Shown here in pieces: positions 1 to 8,315 of a stretch of 8,315 nucleotides of DNA. Made by a program: the position numbers and the translations under genes. The DNA is taken from positions 1-8,315 of the forward strand of contig DAOWKG010000228.1 of assembly GCA_030639985.1 (NCBI GenBank), read 5' to 3'. Each line of letters opens with the position of its first letter. Within the stretch, counting starts at the first letter, position 1. Source of the stretch: Desulfuromonadaceae bacterium (GTDB taxonomy: Bacteria; Desulfobacterota; Desulfuromonadia; Desulfuromonadales; Geopsychrobacteraceae). The notes below the pieces were generated by a model, which saw only the letters and a program-made list of their open reading frames with translations, had not been told where the DNA came from and did no database searches.

Positions 1-451
1 CAGACATCAATGCTGCCAAACGGGTCCGCTCTTCGTTAAGGTTGGTCTGTGCCCGGGCAATTTTACCAGCAACATCTTGTTGTAGCTCATAAAAAGCATC
101 GGCAGACTGATTGATTATTTCAGAAAGATATTCAATTTCTTTTGATGCATCCTTGATTTTAACCCGATGCTCAGGATTGACCGATGAAATTATTTTTGCA
201 CTTTCGGCAAGTTGAAGAATCGGGATGATGTAGTCACTGAAGAGGAGATTAATCAGTGCCCCGATTATGAACAGGATGGTAATGGTCCCAAGGCGAGGGA
301 AGGGGACCAATTTGTTAAGCATTGCAGCCAAAGATGCTTGCTGGGCTTCATTGATACTGACCCATGCCCCAATTATGCTGCCAACGATAATGCAGATCAG
401 GGTGAAGAAGATGGCACCGAGAAAAATTCCGTATTTGAAGCTTGGTTTCAT
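1..451 (-). CDS. Membrane HAMP-like protein, N-terminal part; probably a sensor/DnaQ-type exonuclease fusion (partial)
   Basis: This gene runs off the left edge, so only its first 150 codons are present. The protein begins with a short basic stretch (MKPSFKYG) and a first membrane helix at about residues 8-30. A short loop (31-54) follows, then a second helix at about 55-78 ending in DYIIP. After that comes a HAMP-like helix-connector-helix (about 79-122) and a charged coiled-coil stretch (about 123-148) ending EERTRLAALMS. That layout and the closing ERxRLAALM words match what I recall of membrane-bound proteobacterial proteins annotated as DNA polymerase III epsilon-like exonucleases. In those, two membrane helices and a HAMP lead into a PAS-like segment and then a 3'-5' exonuclease domain. 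The exonuclease itself lies outside the window, so a histidine kinase or other HAMP signalling protein remains possible. The ATG at 451 is the first start codon after an in-frame stop; its ribosome site is weak. The gene is separated from purC by a terminator and has its own promoter. Confidence 0.7.
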   Translation of the reverse strand, partial: MKPSFKYGIFLGAIFFTLICIIVGSIIGAWVSINEAQQASLAAMLNKLVPFPRLGTITILFIIGALINLLFSDYIIPILQLAESAKIISSVNPEHRVKIKDASKEIEYLSEIINQSADAFYELQQDVAGKIARAQTNLNEERTRLAALMS

Positions 452-558
452 GTAATCAAATCCGGGGGCATAGAAGCAGAAACAGGTTTCCTGATAATAG
501 AGGACATTATGAGACTATTTTTGCTATCAGGATGGGCTGCAAGTTGATACATGGAACA

Positions 559-587
559 AATATATGACAAAAAAGTACATATGGCAA
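559..587 (-). promoter_or_regulatory. Sigma-70-like promoter for the membrane exonuclease-like gene
   Basis: On the minus strand TTGCCA (582-587) and TATATT (559-564) are separated by exactly 17 bases; each matches the consensus at five of six positions. Transcription would start near 551, leaving an untranslated leader of about 100 bases before the ATG at 451. It lies just downstream of the purC terminator, as expected for an independent transcription unit. The call rests on sequence match only. Confidence 0.6.
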
Positions 588-630
588 ACATTGTTGTATT
601 TTTAACGTCGATATTTGTAGCAAAGAATAG

Positions 631-663
631 AAAAGCCGTTGTGCATGGGGCACAACGGCTTTT
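631..663 (-). terminator. Intrinsic terminator after purC
   Basis: A perfect 14-bp inverted repeat (631-644 and 650-663) encloses a 5-base loop (645-649). The stem core is GCCGTTGTGC and the ends are A4/T4. Read on the minus strand, the stem runs into a T-rich tail (TTTTCTATTCTTTG). It lies 23 bases past the purC stop and ends the ppiD-purC transcript. Because the arms end in A and T runs, it could also work on the plus strand. Confidence 0.9.
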
Positions 664-686
664 TGGAATCGGTAAATTGAATATTT

Positions 687-1568
687 TTAAGCAATAAGAA
701 GCTTAAGTGCTTCAAGGTACTTTTCGCCAGTTTTACGGACAATCTCTGCTGGCAATTTTGGCGCCGGTGCTTGTTTGCCCCAATCGAGAGTCTCGAGGTA
801 GTCACGCAAAAATTGTTTGTCAAAACTTGATTGGGCCCGACCTGGCTGGTAGTCATTTTTAGGCCAGAAGCGGGAAGAATCCGGGGTCAGGGCTTCATCA
901 ATCCAGATGAGTTTACCGTCAAGCATACCGAACTCAAACTTTGTATCAGCGATAATCAGCCCTTTGGTATCGGCCAGTTCTCGGGCACGCTCATAAATTT
1001 TGATGCTGATGTCGCTAACTTGCTCAGCAATTTCCTGACCGCAGAGTTTTGCGGCTTCCTCAAAGGAGATATTTTCATCGTGCTCACCCAGTTCGGCTTT
1101 AGTTGATGGGGTGAACAGTGTTTTGGGCAGTTTGTCACTTTGTAGCAGTCCTGTTGGGAGCGGGATGCTGCAGACAGAGCCGAGTTTTTGGTACTCTTTC
1201 CAGCCGCTTCCCGAGAGGTAACCACGGACAATACACTCTATCGGCAGTGGTTGCGCCTTTTTGGTCAACATGCTGCGCCCTTCGAGTTGATCTCGATATT
1301 GGTGGGTGATGGCGGGGAAATCATCAACTTCAGTTGAAATTAGATGGTGAGGGATCAGGTCGCTCATCTGCTCAAACCAGAATTTGGAAATTTGGGTTAG
1401 CACATACCCTTTTTGTGGGATTCCTTCGTCCATGATGACATCAAAAGCTGAAATTCGGTCACTGGTGACTATCAGGAGGTGCTCGCCAAGGTCATAGATA
1501 TCACGGACTTTTCCGCGGTTTACCAGTTTTAACTCGGGACAATTTGTCTCTGTAATAATTGGCATCAT
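687..1568 (-). CDS. purC: Phosphoribosylaminoimidazole-succinocarboxamide synthase (SAICAR synthase)
   Basis: PurC joins aspartate to CAIR with ATP in de novo purine synthesis, giving SAICAR; it is a soluble cytoplasmic enzyme. The 293-residue product carries the family words in order: GKVRDIYD (19-26, nucleotide-binding start), SDRISAFDV (36-44), [16 protein letters not shown] (111-126), [16 protein letters not shown] (153-168), [10 protein letters not shown] (205-214) and [13 protein letters not shown] (224-236). The length fits the long form, as in yeast Ade1, rather than the roughly 240-residue E. coli type. The start codon overlaps the ppiD stop (ATGA at 1568-1565). A second ATG follows at once (1565), so the true start is one of these two. 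An AAGGGA stretch lies about 10-13 bases upstream. Translation is probably coupled to ppiD. The frame is intact and no expected motif is missing. Confidence 0.97.
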   Translation of the reverse strand: MMPIITETNCPELKLVNRGKVRDIYDLGEHLLIVTSDRISAFDVIMDEGIPQKGYVLTQISKFWFEQMSDLIPHHLISTEVDDFPAITHQYRDQLEGRSMLTKKAQPLPIECIVRGYLSGSGWKEYQKLGSVCSIPLPTGLLQSDKLPKTLFTPSTKAELGEHDENISFEEAAKLCGQEIAEQVSDISIKIYERARELADTKGLIIADTKFEFGMLDGKLIWIDEALTPDSSRFWPKNDYQPGRAQSSFDKQFLRDYLETLDWGKQAPAPKLPAEIVRKTGEKYLEALKLLIA

Positions 1569-3523
1569 GATTTATCATTCCCTTTGTTGAAGGCGGCAAG
1601 TAATTCTGGCACTAAAATTTCGATTGTGGCTGCTTGTCGAAGTTGATTGGTTTTATCCTGGATCAATTGTTCCTTTTTATCGCCAAGGAGCCGGCTTTGT
1701 AATTGGTTACGATCAGAATCGCTGAGAGCGGCCATATCGGCTATGGTTGCATTATTTAAGCTGGCGACAAGGTGCCGTTTGTTAATGGTATAAACTTTTG
1801 CCGCAATTGGGGACTCTGAGGTCAGGACAAAAGCCTCATCGGCAAGTTCCTGTGAGGTGCCGATCCGGGGGATGAAAGAGCCATAATTTCGACTGAAATC
1901 GCCCGATTCCTCCACGGTTAAGTTGAGACTTTTAGCCGCAGTTCGAAGACTTTTCTGTGCGGTTGCCTGGGTCAGTAGTTTATCTGCCAGTTCTTTTGCT
2001 AATGATTGCGCTTGTTCGGTGCGATACGCCTGTTCTACCAAGGTTTTTACCTTTGTTAGTTCCGGTAGGTGGCTGGGTTGCTCACCTTTGATGGTAAACA
2101 AAAAGACCCCTTGAGTCGTTTGGATTGGCCGAGCCAGTTTGCCAGCGGTTAAGGTGAAAGCGGCTTGGCTGACAGCGTCAACTTTGCCAATTCCATCGAT
2201 GGCATCTGTACTGCCGAAAAATCCGGTCTCTTTAATCCCGAGGTCATTATCTCTTGCTGCTGCCTCAAGGTCACCAGTTTTGCGGTTAATATTGTACGCA
2301 TCCATGGCTTTCTCATAGGCTAACTGGCGCGACTTTTCGATTATTGTTCCGACTTTGACCTCGGCTATGACTTCGACCAGAGGCTTTACTCCCGACTCAA
2401 TATGTTCTTCAACTTTGATAATGTGAAGGCCGAATGGAGTGGTGACGATTTCGCTTAATTGCCCCGGACGTAATGCAAATGCTGCTTGTTCAAATTCAGC
2501 AACCATAACCCCGCGACCAAAAGTACCAAGTGAACCACCTTTGTCGGCGTTACTTTTGTCGTCAGAATGGGTTTTTGCCAGCTGGGCAAAGTCAGCTCCC
2601 TGGTGCAGTTGCTGTAACAGTTGCTCAGCAAGTTCCTGCCGTTTTTGAACCGTTTCTTGGTCGGCATCTTTGGGGATGCGTAATAAAATATGTGCTGCTG
2701 TAACTTTCTCTTTAGTTTCAAACAGATCGAGGTTGCGTCGATAATGGCGCTGTAGATCCTCATCGCTGATGGTGCCAATTTCATTTTCGTAGCGGGCTGG
2801 ATCAAATTGCAGGTAGCGCAACGCGACTTTTTTAGGAATTCGAAATTGTTCATTATTCTGTTCGAAATAGGTATTCAAGTTATCTTTGGTGACGGCAACT
2901 TTAGACTCAACCAGTGCTGGAGTAAGCCAAACGTAATTAAGATTAACTTTGTCGTTTTCCTGTTGGAAAGCAATTTTCAGGTCATCATCACTGACTGAGA
3001 CATGCTGCTGTAATTCCTCACGGACTTTATTGGTAAGCAGTTGCCGGCTTTGTGCCGCTTCAAACTGTTCCGGTTTCATCCGCTGGTAGTTAAGAACTTC
3101 CAGGTAGCGCTCGCGGTTGAATTTACCATCAAGCTGGAAGGCATCATAGTTGGAGATGCTGTCGACCAGCTCATCCTTGGTCACGGTCAGATCGAGCTGA
3201 GCAGCATGTTGAATGAGCAACGATTCGTCAATTAGCTGTTGCATTGCCTGCTTGGGTAGATTTAGTTGCTCTTCAAGCTTGGCATCAAAATTACCCTGAT
3301 AGATATTCTGATAGAGGTTGTAGAGATTGCTGTATCCGGTCTGGAAGGCGCTGTAACTGATTTCGTTACCGTTTACTCTGGCAGCAATATCACGGGATTG
3401 ATTACCTCCTTTATCAGAAGGTGCGGTAAGCATGGTGTAACCGATGACAAAACTCAGGATGATTACCCCGAAGGCGATTTTGATCAAGACCGATTTTTGT
3501 TTTGATCTGACAAATTGAAGCAT
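1565..3523 (-). CDS. ppiD: PpiD/SurA-like membrane-anchored periplasmic peptidyl-prolyl isomerase
   Basis: The protein is a 652-residue chaperone expected to help newly exported proteins fold at the periplasmic face of the inner membrane. It has a short basic cytoplasmic tail ([10 protein letters not shown]), one uncleaved membrane helix at about residues 13-33, and a SurA-type N-terminal chaperone region (about 45-230, starting [13 protein letters not shown]). A parvulin rotamase domain covers about 272-372: AAHILL with His278, [10 protein letters not shown] at 329-338, and [10 protein letters not shown] with His367 at 364-373. Residues about 425-480 (GFFG...[13 protein letters not shown]) look like a second, degenerate parvulin fold. 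A helical tail follows. This order is the PpiD layout, and the length is close to that of E. coli PpiD. The ATG at 3523 has a good ribosome site, TAAGGAG at 3534-3540, ten bases upstream. Downstream it overlaps purC. The gene diverges from mreB. The symbol is by architecture; orthology to E. coli ppiD is inferred. Confidence 0.9.
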   Translation of the reverse strand: MLQFVRSKQKSVLIKIAFGVIILSFVIGYTMLTAPSDKGGNQSRDIAARVNGNEISYSAFQTGYSNLYNLYQNIYQGNFDAKLEEQLNLPKQAMQQLIDESLLIQHAAQLDLTVTKDELVDSISNYDAFQLDGKFNRERYLEVLNYQRMKPEQFEAAQSRQLLTNKVREELQQHVSVSDDDLKIAFQQENDKVNLNYVWLTPALVESKVAVTKDNLNTYFEQNNEQFRIPKKVALRYLQFDPARYENEIGTISDEDLQRHYRRNLDLFETKEKVTAAHILLRIPKDADQETVQKRQELAEQLLQQLHQGADFAQLAKTHSDDKSNADKGGSLGTFGRGVMVAEFEQAAFALRPGQLSEIVTTPFGLHIIKVEEHIESGVKPLVEVIAEVKVGTIIEKSRQLAYEKAMDAYNINRKTGDLEAAARDNDLGIKETGFFGSTDAIDGIGKVDAVSQAAFTLTAGKLARPIQTTQGVFLFTIKGEQPSHLPELTKVKTLVEQAYRTEQAQSLAKELADKLLTQATAQKSLRTAAKSLNLTVEESGDFSRNYGSFIPRIGTSQELADEAFVLTSESPIAAKVYTINKRHLVASLNNATIADMAALSDSDRNQLQSRLLGDKKEQLIQDKTNQLRQAATIEILVPELLAAFNKGNDKS

Positions 3524-3549
3524 TGCAGGCGAACTCCTTATTTAAATTT

Positions 3550-3578
3550 AATATAGGTGTTGACATATAACAAAAACA
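3550..3578 (-). promoter_or_regulatory. Candidate ppiD-purC promoter (weak)
   Basis: On the minus strand TATATT (3550-3555) matches the -10 consensus at five of six positions. Seventeen bases upstream is only a poor -35 (TGTTTT, 3573-3578). Transcription would start near 3543, just ahead of the TAAGGAG ribosome site, giving a leader of about 20 bases. A competing reading uses TTGTTA (3568-3573) and TAAATT (3545-3550), but this would start inside the ribosome site. Neither is strong. Confidence 0.3.
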
Positions 3579-3608
3579 GGGTCGCATGTTAGACCACCAA
3601 TTTGCTGA

Positions 3609-4784
<1,176 letters not shown>

Positions 4785-4816
4785 TAACCTTTTTTGTGGT
4801 TATGCAAACTTCTCAT

Positions 4817-4843
4817 GGAGGATCAGATTGATCCTCCTTTTTT
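4817..4843 (+). terminator. Intrinsic terminator between mreB and mreC
   Basis: A perfect 9-bp stem, GGAGGATCA (4817-4825) with TGATCCTCC (4829-4837), has a 3-base loop and is followed at once by six T residues (4838-4843). It lies 32 bases past the mreB stop and about 55 bases before the mreC start. It should end most mreB transcripts. Read-through, or a promoter not clearly visible in 4844-4890, must supply mreC and the genes behind it. Confidence 0.92.
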
Positions 4844-4897
4844 AGTAGTAGCTATCTTTGTTTCTTATCTCATTCCCACATCTGCTTGGAGCGGTCA

Positions 4898-5716
4898 GTG
4901 CGTGAGTTGTTAAAACGCTATCGTTTCTTATTGCTGGCCGTCATCTTAATGTTGGCTGCCGTGATTCTCTACTCGTATAACCTGCGGCAGAAAACAGCGA
5001 CAACATTCTTTGAGCGCGCCATCCTTACCTTTTCGGCACCATTTCAAGTTAGTATTGATGAAATTGTTGATGGCACAAAGTCAACTTGGAAGAACTATTT
5101 CTGGCTGGTAGATACCCGGCAACGTAACCTTGAACTAGTGCAGGAAAACCGGTCACTGCGTGTCGAATTACAACAAGTAGAAGAAATTACCCTGCAGAAC
5201 GTACGGTTACGCCAACTCCTTGCTTTTGTCGACAAGTTGGATCATCCGGCCCTACCGGCACAAGTTATTGGTGAAGATGCCAGTACCTGGGCACGGACAA
5301 TTATTATTGATAAGGGGAGTAATGCCGGTTTGTCTCCTGGCTTACCGGTAGTTGCAGCCCAGGGGGTGGTGGGACGGATTATCAAGATCGCTCCGAACAG
5401 TTCACGGGTATTGTTGATAACTGACGCTTCATCGGCGGTAGCTGCTTTGATTCAGCGTACCCGTACCCGCGGGATTGCCCGTGGCCGGAGTGAATATTTA
5501 TCCATTGAATATGCGCTGCGTAATGCCGATATTCAGGGCGGAGATCTGCTAGTTACTTCCGGTATGGGTGGTATTTTCCCCAAAGGGCTACCGTTGGGAT
5601 TGGTTAAGTCGGTAGAAAAAGATCAATTTGGTTTGTTCCAGCAGGTGGTGGTAACACCGACCGTCGATTTTTCTTACCTTGAAGAAGTTATGGTGATGGT
5701 TGGAGGGGATCGGTGA
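4898..5716 (+). CDS. mreC: Rod shape-determining protein MreC
   Basis: MreC is a bitopic inner-membrane protein that links MreB to PBP2/RodA and helps activate them from the periplasmic side. From the GTG at 4898 it has 272 residues. There is a basic N-terminus (MRELLKRYR), one membrane helix at about 10-27, and a coiled coil at about 73-112. A C-terminal double beta-barrel spans about 118-268, with the family words DKGSNAGLSPG (138-148), GVVGRI (156-161), LITDASSAVAAL (173-184) and TSGMGGIFPKGLP (220-232). I chose GTG 4898 because GGAG (4888-4891) sits six bases upstream. The in-frame TTG at 4886 would add four residues and lacks a ribosome site. The stop overlaps the mreD start by four bases, so translation is probably coupled. 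The gene begins about 55 bases after a terminator. Confidence 0.96.
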   Translation: MRELLKRYRFLLLAVILMLAAVILYSYNLRQKTATTFFERAILTFSAPFQVSIDEIVDGTKSTWKNYFWLVDTRQRNLELVQENRSLRVELQQVEEITLQNVRLRQLLAFVDKLDHPALPAQVIGEDASTWARTIIIDKGSNAGLSPGLPVVAAQGVVGRIIKIAPNSSRVLLITDASSAVAALIQRTRTRGIARGRSEYLSIEYALRNADIQGGDLLVTSGMGGIFPKGLPLGLVKSVEKDQFGLFQQVVVTPTVDFSYLEEVMVMVGGDR

Positions 5717-6249
5717 GGTTATTTTTTCTGCTGTTTATGGTTGGAGCGCTATTTGCCTTATTGCAAAGTAGTGTATTTCCGCTGTTGCTGTCGCCCAACT
5801 GGCGCCCTAATCTCCTCCTGATTCTGGTTCTCTATCTGGCTTTAAGTGAGAGTCTGTTTCGAGCTTTGATCGCCGGATTGCTGTTAGGTGCCATCCAGGA
5901 TAGTTTCTCTGGTACGAGCCTTGGTTTATACATATCGGTGTACCTGTTTATTGTACTGACAACCCAGTTACTTTCTGAGCAATTCAATACCGAAAGTCGA
6001 CCATTGCTACTGTTGTTAATTGCCGGGGCGACACTATTGCAAAATATTTTGATAGGTTTTTTTCTGGCTTTTTTTGCCACTGCTGCACCGCCATTCCATC
6101 TCTTTCTCTTCGCTATCCCACCGCAGATATTAGCAAATATATTTGTTGCCTCTATTATGCTGTCCTTATTGTTACGTTGCCAGCGGTTATTGGGTAACCG
6201 TTCTGGTCTGGCCGGGTTGATGTACCAGAGTAAACGTCATGTCTCTTGA
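5713..6249 (+). CDS. mreD: Rod shape-determining protein MreD
   Basis: MreD is a small integral membrane partner of MreC in the elongasome. The 178-residue product is almost wholly hydrophobic, with about five or six membrane segments (around 3-22, 31-46, 50-60, 70-88, 97-122 and 129-155). It carries the family hallmark GAIQDSFSGTSLGLY (59-73). The start is GTG at 5713 within a GTGA overlap of the mreC stop. A strong GGAGG at 5702-5706 sits six bases upstream and fixes the start. The C-terminal tail is basic (SKRHVS) and its coding end overlaps mrdA by 11 bases. No defect is visible. Confidence 0.95.
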   Translation: MRLFFLLFMVGALFALLQSSVFPLLLSPNWRPNLLLILVLYLALSESLFRALIAGLLLGAIQDSFSGTSLGLYISVYLFIVLTTQLLSEQFNTESRPLLLLLIAGATLLQNILIGFFLAFFATAAPPFHLFLFAIPPQILANIFVASIMLSLLLRCQRLLGNRSGLAGLMYQSKRHVS

Positions 6250-8092
6250 TCTGGGGTGGAAAGAGCTGCCGGTAGTACAACGCCGTTTTTTACTCTATTC
6301 GGCCGCTGCAGCAGCGATATTTTTATTGCTGTTAATGCGTTTATGGTATCTGCAGGTTATAAGTTACGATGATCTGCAAGCACGTTCAGTGCGCAATCGC
6401 ACCAGAGTACTAGCTCTTGATGCGCCGCGTGGACCGATATTCGATCGGCAGGGAGAATTGTTGGTCGATAATCGTCCCGCGTTTCAGATTTCGGTGATGC
6501 GCCAGGATGTTGATGACCGTTCCAGGTTGTTTGAAAAATTGGCACCACTGCTGGAAGTTGAAATTTCTGCTTTAGAGTTACGCTGGCAAGCCGGGAAACG
6601 CTTTCCAAAATATCGTCCGGTCCCATTGGTTGAGGATGTTAGCAGGGAGATTGTTGAACGGGTACAGGAACATGGCGTTGACCTGCCGGGAGTGCTGACC
6701 GAAGTACGTCCGGTACGAGATTATCTTGATCAAGGTTCGGCAGCTCATTTAATCGGCTATCTTGGAGAAGTAACCGAAACCGAGTTACACGATGATGAAT
6801 CCAACCTTTACCGGATTGGTGATTATATTGGCAAAACTGCGATAGAAAAAAACTTTGAAAAATACTTGCAGGGGAGTAAAGGGCAGCGACTGGTAGAGGT
6901 CGACGTTAAGGGGAAGTTGTTGCGTCAGTTGCAGGTTAAACCCTCGCAGCCGGGCAACAAAATCTATCTCACTATTGACCGTGAGCTGCAGCGAGCTGCT
7001 AATGATGCTTTTGGTTCTCAATCTGGTGCTGCCGTAGCGCTGGATGTCAATAATGGTGATATCCTGGCAATGGTTAGTCGCCCCACCTTTAACCCGGCGA
7101 TGTTTGTAAGTGGCATCGGCGGGGATCAATGGCGTGCTTTGGTTGGTGATGATCGCCATCCGCTGCAGAATAAAGTTATTGCCGGACAATATCCACCTGC
7201 TTCAACATTCAAGATCGTAGTTGCTTTGGCAGCCCTGCGGGAGGGAATTATCGGGACGAAACGGACGGTCGAATGTAAAGGTGATTTTGTCATCGGCGGT
7301 TCGCGCTACCGTTGTTGGAAAAAAAAGGGGCATGGTCATACAGATTTAACCAAAGCACTGCGGGAAAGCTGTGATGTCTGGTTTTATCAGGTTGGGTTGG
7401 AGTTGGGGATTGATAAGTTAGAGGCAGCTGCAAAAGAATTTGGTCTCGGAGCCCCAGTAGGGTATCCGTTGCCGGGTGAACGTGCGGGTTTGATGCCTTC
7501 TCAGGAATGGAAACGACGTCGTTACAACGAACCATGGTATGCCGGTGAAACTGTCATTGCCTCTATTGGTCAGGGGTTTGTCCTTGCCACGCCAATGCAG
7601 TTAGCAGTAATGATGGCTGCGGTAGCCAATAATGGTCAGGTATTAAAGCCGCAGGTTATCAAACAGATTGAAGATTGGGATGGTAATCTGTTGCTACAAC
7701 CGGAACCAGAAGTTGTCCGTACGATTGATTATGCGCCTCGGGTTTGGCAAGCGGTCCGGGACGGCTTGGTTGAAGTTGTCAATGCCCCCAAAGGGACCGG
7801 ACAGGCAGCCCGTTTGGATGATGTTGTCGTGGCTGGCAAAACCGGGACATCGCAAGTAGTCAGGCGTAAATCGGATGCCGAGGAGGAACTCGACGAAGAT
7901 GGTGAAACGTTGTACCGATTCCGTCCCCATGCATTGTTTGTTGCCTACGCTCCGGCTGAAAAACCGGAGATAGCCATTGCTGTCGTGGTTGAACACGGGC
8001 AATCTGGTGGTCGTGCTGCCGGGCCGATTGCCCGGGAAATCATTAAGCGTTACATGGAATTAAAGCAGCAAAATCGGCAGGAACAGGAGTAG
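6239..8092 (+). CDS. mrdA: Penicillin-binding protein 2, elongasome peptidoglycan D,D-transpeptidase
   Basis: PBP2 cross-links new peptidoglycan during side-wall growth, working with RodA; it is anchored in the inner membrane with its catalytic part in the periplasm. The 617 residues comprise a membrane helix at about 17-40 and the dimerisation/pedestal region from APRGPIFDRQGELLVDNRP (62-80) to about 230. The transpeptidase domain follows, at about 260-605. The three active-site motifs are present: Ser322-Thr-Phe-Lys325 (nucleophile), Ser377-Cys-Asp379, and Lys534-Thr-Gly536. Cys346, Cys359, His365 and Cys378 probably form a metal site (see findings). A short acidic loop (545-556) follows the KTG motif. 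The symbol mrdA (pbpA) rather than ftsI follows from the SxD second motif, the neighbours and overall wording. The ATG at 6239 overlaps mreD by 11 bases and has only a weak AGAG ribosome site, so it probably depends on translational coupling. Confidence 0.97.
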   Translation: MSLDLGWKELPVVQRRFLLYSAAAAAIFLLLLMRLWYLQVISYDDLQARSVRNRTRVLALDAPRGPIFDRQGELLVDNRPAFQISVMRQDVDDRSRLFEKLAPLLEVEISALELRWQAGKRFPKYRPVPLVEDVSREIVERVQEHGVDLPGVLTEVRPVRDYLDQGSAAHLIGYLGEVTETELHDDESNLYRIGDYIGKTAIEKNFEKYLQGSKGQRLVEVDVKGKLLRQLQVKPSQPGNKIYLTIDRELQRAANDAFGSQSGAAVALDVNNGDILAMVSRPTFNPAMFVSGIGGDQWRALVGDDRHPLQNKVIAGQYPPASTFKIVVALAALREGIIGTKRTVECKGDFVIGGSRYRCWKKKGHGHTDLTKALRESCDVWFYQVGLELGIDKLEAAAKEFGLGAPVGYPLPGERAGLMPSQEWKRRRYNEPWYAGETVIASIGQGFVLATPMQLAVMMAAVANNGQVLKPQVIKQIEDWDGNLLLQPEPEVVRTIDYAPRVWQAVRDGLVEVVNAPKGTGQAARLDDVVVAGKTGTSQVVRRKSDAEEELDEDGETLYRFRPHALFVAYAPAEKPEIAIAVVVEHGQSGGRAAGPIAREIIKRYMELKQQNRQEQE

Positions 8093-8098
8093 TGAGTG

Positions 8099-8315
8099 AT
8101 GTTTGATCGACGACTGGTGTCACACTTTGACTGGGTGCTGCTTTTAACGGTACTATTATTGGCCGGCATCGGTATTGGAAATTTATTCAGTGCCACAGCC
8201 AGTTGGCACGCTGCCACCCCGATATATTTGAAGCAGTTATTATGGTTGTCGGGGGGGCTAATTATTGCCCTGCTCCTGTGTATCATTGATTATCGTCATC
8301 TCGAACACTACGCTG
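8099..8315 (+). CDS. rodA: Rod shape-determining protein RodA, SEDS glycosyltransferase (N-terminal part)
   Basis: RodA polymerises lipid II into glycan strands and partners PBP2. Only the first 72 codons lie in the window. They start MFDRRLVSHFDW, continue into a first membrane helix (about 12-31, ending GNLFSA), then a loop with PIYLKQLLWL and a second helix (about 46-63), followed by IDYRHLE. These are typical words of the RodA N-terminus (FDW near the start, NLxSA, YxxKQLxW, DYR). AGGAG at 8085-8089, inside the end of mrdA, serves ATG 8099 at nine bases. An in-frame GTG at 8096 is a one-codon-longer alternative. The 6-bp gap after mrdA indicates co-transcription. Confidence 0.93.
   Translation, partial: MFDRRLVSHFDWVLLLTVLLLAGIGIGNLFSATASWHAATPIYLKQLLWLSGGLIIALLLCIIDYRHLEHYA

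Noticed and set aside
212..547. A 111-codon open frame on the plus strand
   Set aside because: It lies antisense to the membrane HAMP protein, has no family likeness or ribosome site, and the minus-strand frame gives clear membrane helices and a HAMP-like linker.
3560..3565. A perfect TTGACA as the -35 of an mreB promoter
   Set aside because: At 16-19 base spacing the best -10 matches only three of six bases (TCGCAT or CATGTT), so I did not call it. It may belong to a dyad (TTGACATATAACAA) instead.
4886..4897. A TTG start for mreC four codons earlier
   Set aside because: The GGAG at 4888-4891 would lie inside the coding region. It is correctly spaced for GTG 4898.
7871..7906. An acidic loop in PBP2 after the KTG motif
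   Set aside because: Insertions at this place are also present in E. coli PBP2, so it is normal length variation.

Overview
The window is ordinary chromosomal DNA from a Gram-negative bacterium. It carries most of a rod-shape (elongasome) operon next to a divergent chaperone/purine pair. The best guess at lineage is a Desulfuromonadales/Geobacter-Pelobacter type organism (Desulfobacterota, formerly Deltaproteobacteria). The grounds are the wording of MreB, the PpiD-like protein beside mreB, and the mreB-mreC-mreD-mrdA-rodA order. GC looks moderate by eye. This placement is from remembered family resemblance, not a search.

Left part (1-3523, all minus strand). Positions 1-451 hold the N-terminal 150 residues of a two-transmembrane, HAMP-like protein that runs off the window. 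Its C-terminal end resembles the linker of membrane-bound sensor/DnaQ-type exonuclease fusions. A good sigma-70-like promoter (559-587) precedes it. At 631-663 a strong hairpin terminator closes the next transcription unit upstream, which is ppiD-purC. purC (SAICAR synthase, long form) starts inside the stop codon of ppiD, a 652-residue membrane-anchored periplasmic peptidyl-prolyl isomerase/chaperone.

A 214-bp divergent intergenic region (3524-3737) separates ppiD from mreB. It must hold both promoters. Only weak candidates are visible, plus a 12-bp direct repeat.

Right part (3738-8315, plus strand). mreB is followed by a textbook intrinsic terminator (4817-4843). Then come mreC, mreD, mrdA (PBP2) and the start of rodA, with 4-bp and 11-bp overlaps and a 6-bp gap, so they are clearly co-transcribed. 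Together they encode the cytoskeletal filament (MreB), its membrane partners (MreC, MreD), and the SEDS glycosyltransferase/transpeptidase pair (RodA/PBP2) that builds lateral-wall peptidoglycan. The terminator splits the operon into mreB alone and mreCD-mrdA-rodA. This would let MreB, which is needed in many copies, be made in excess.

No mobile element, CRISPR array, RNA gene or undescribed multi-gene system is visible. The points most worth a second look are a Glu-to-Gly change in a highly conserved MreB nucleotide-pocket motif, the internal terminator, a probable Cys3His metal site in PBP2, and the truncated membrane exonuclease-like gene.
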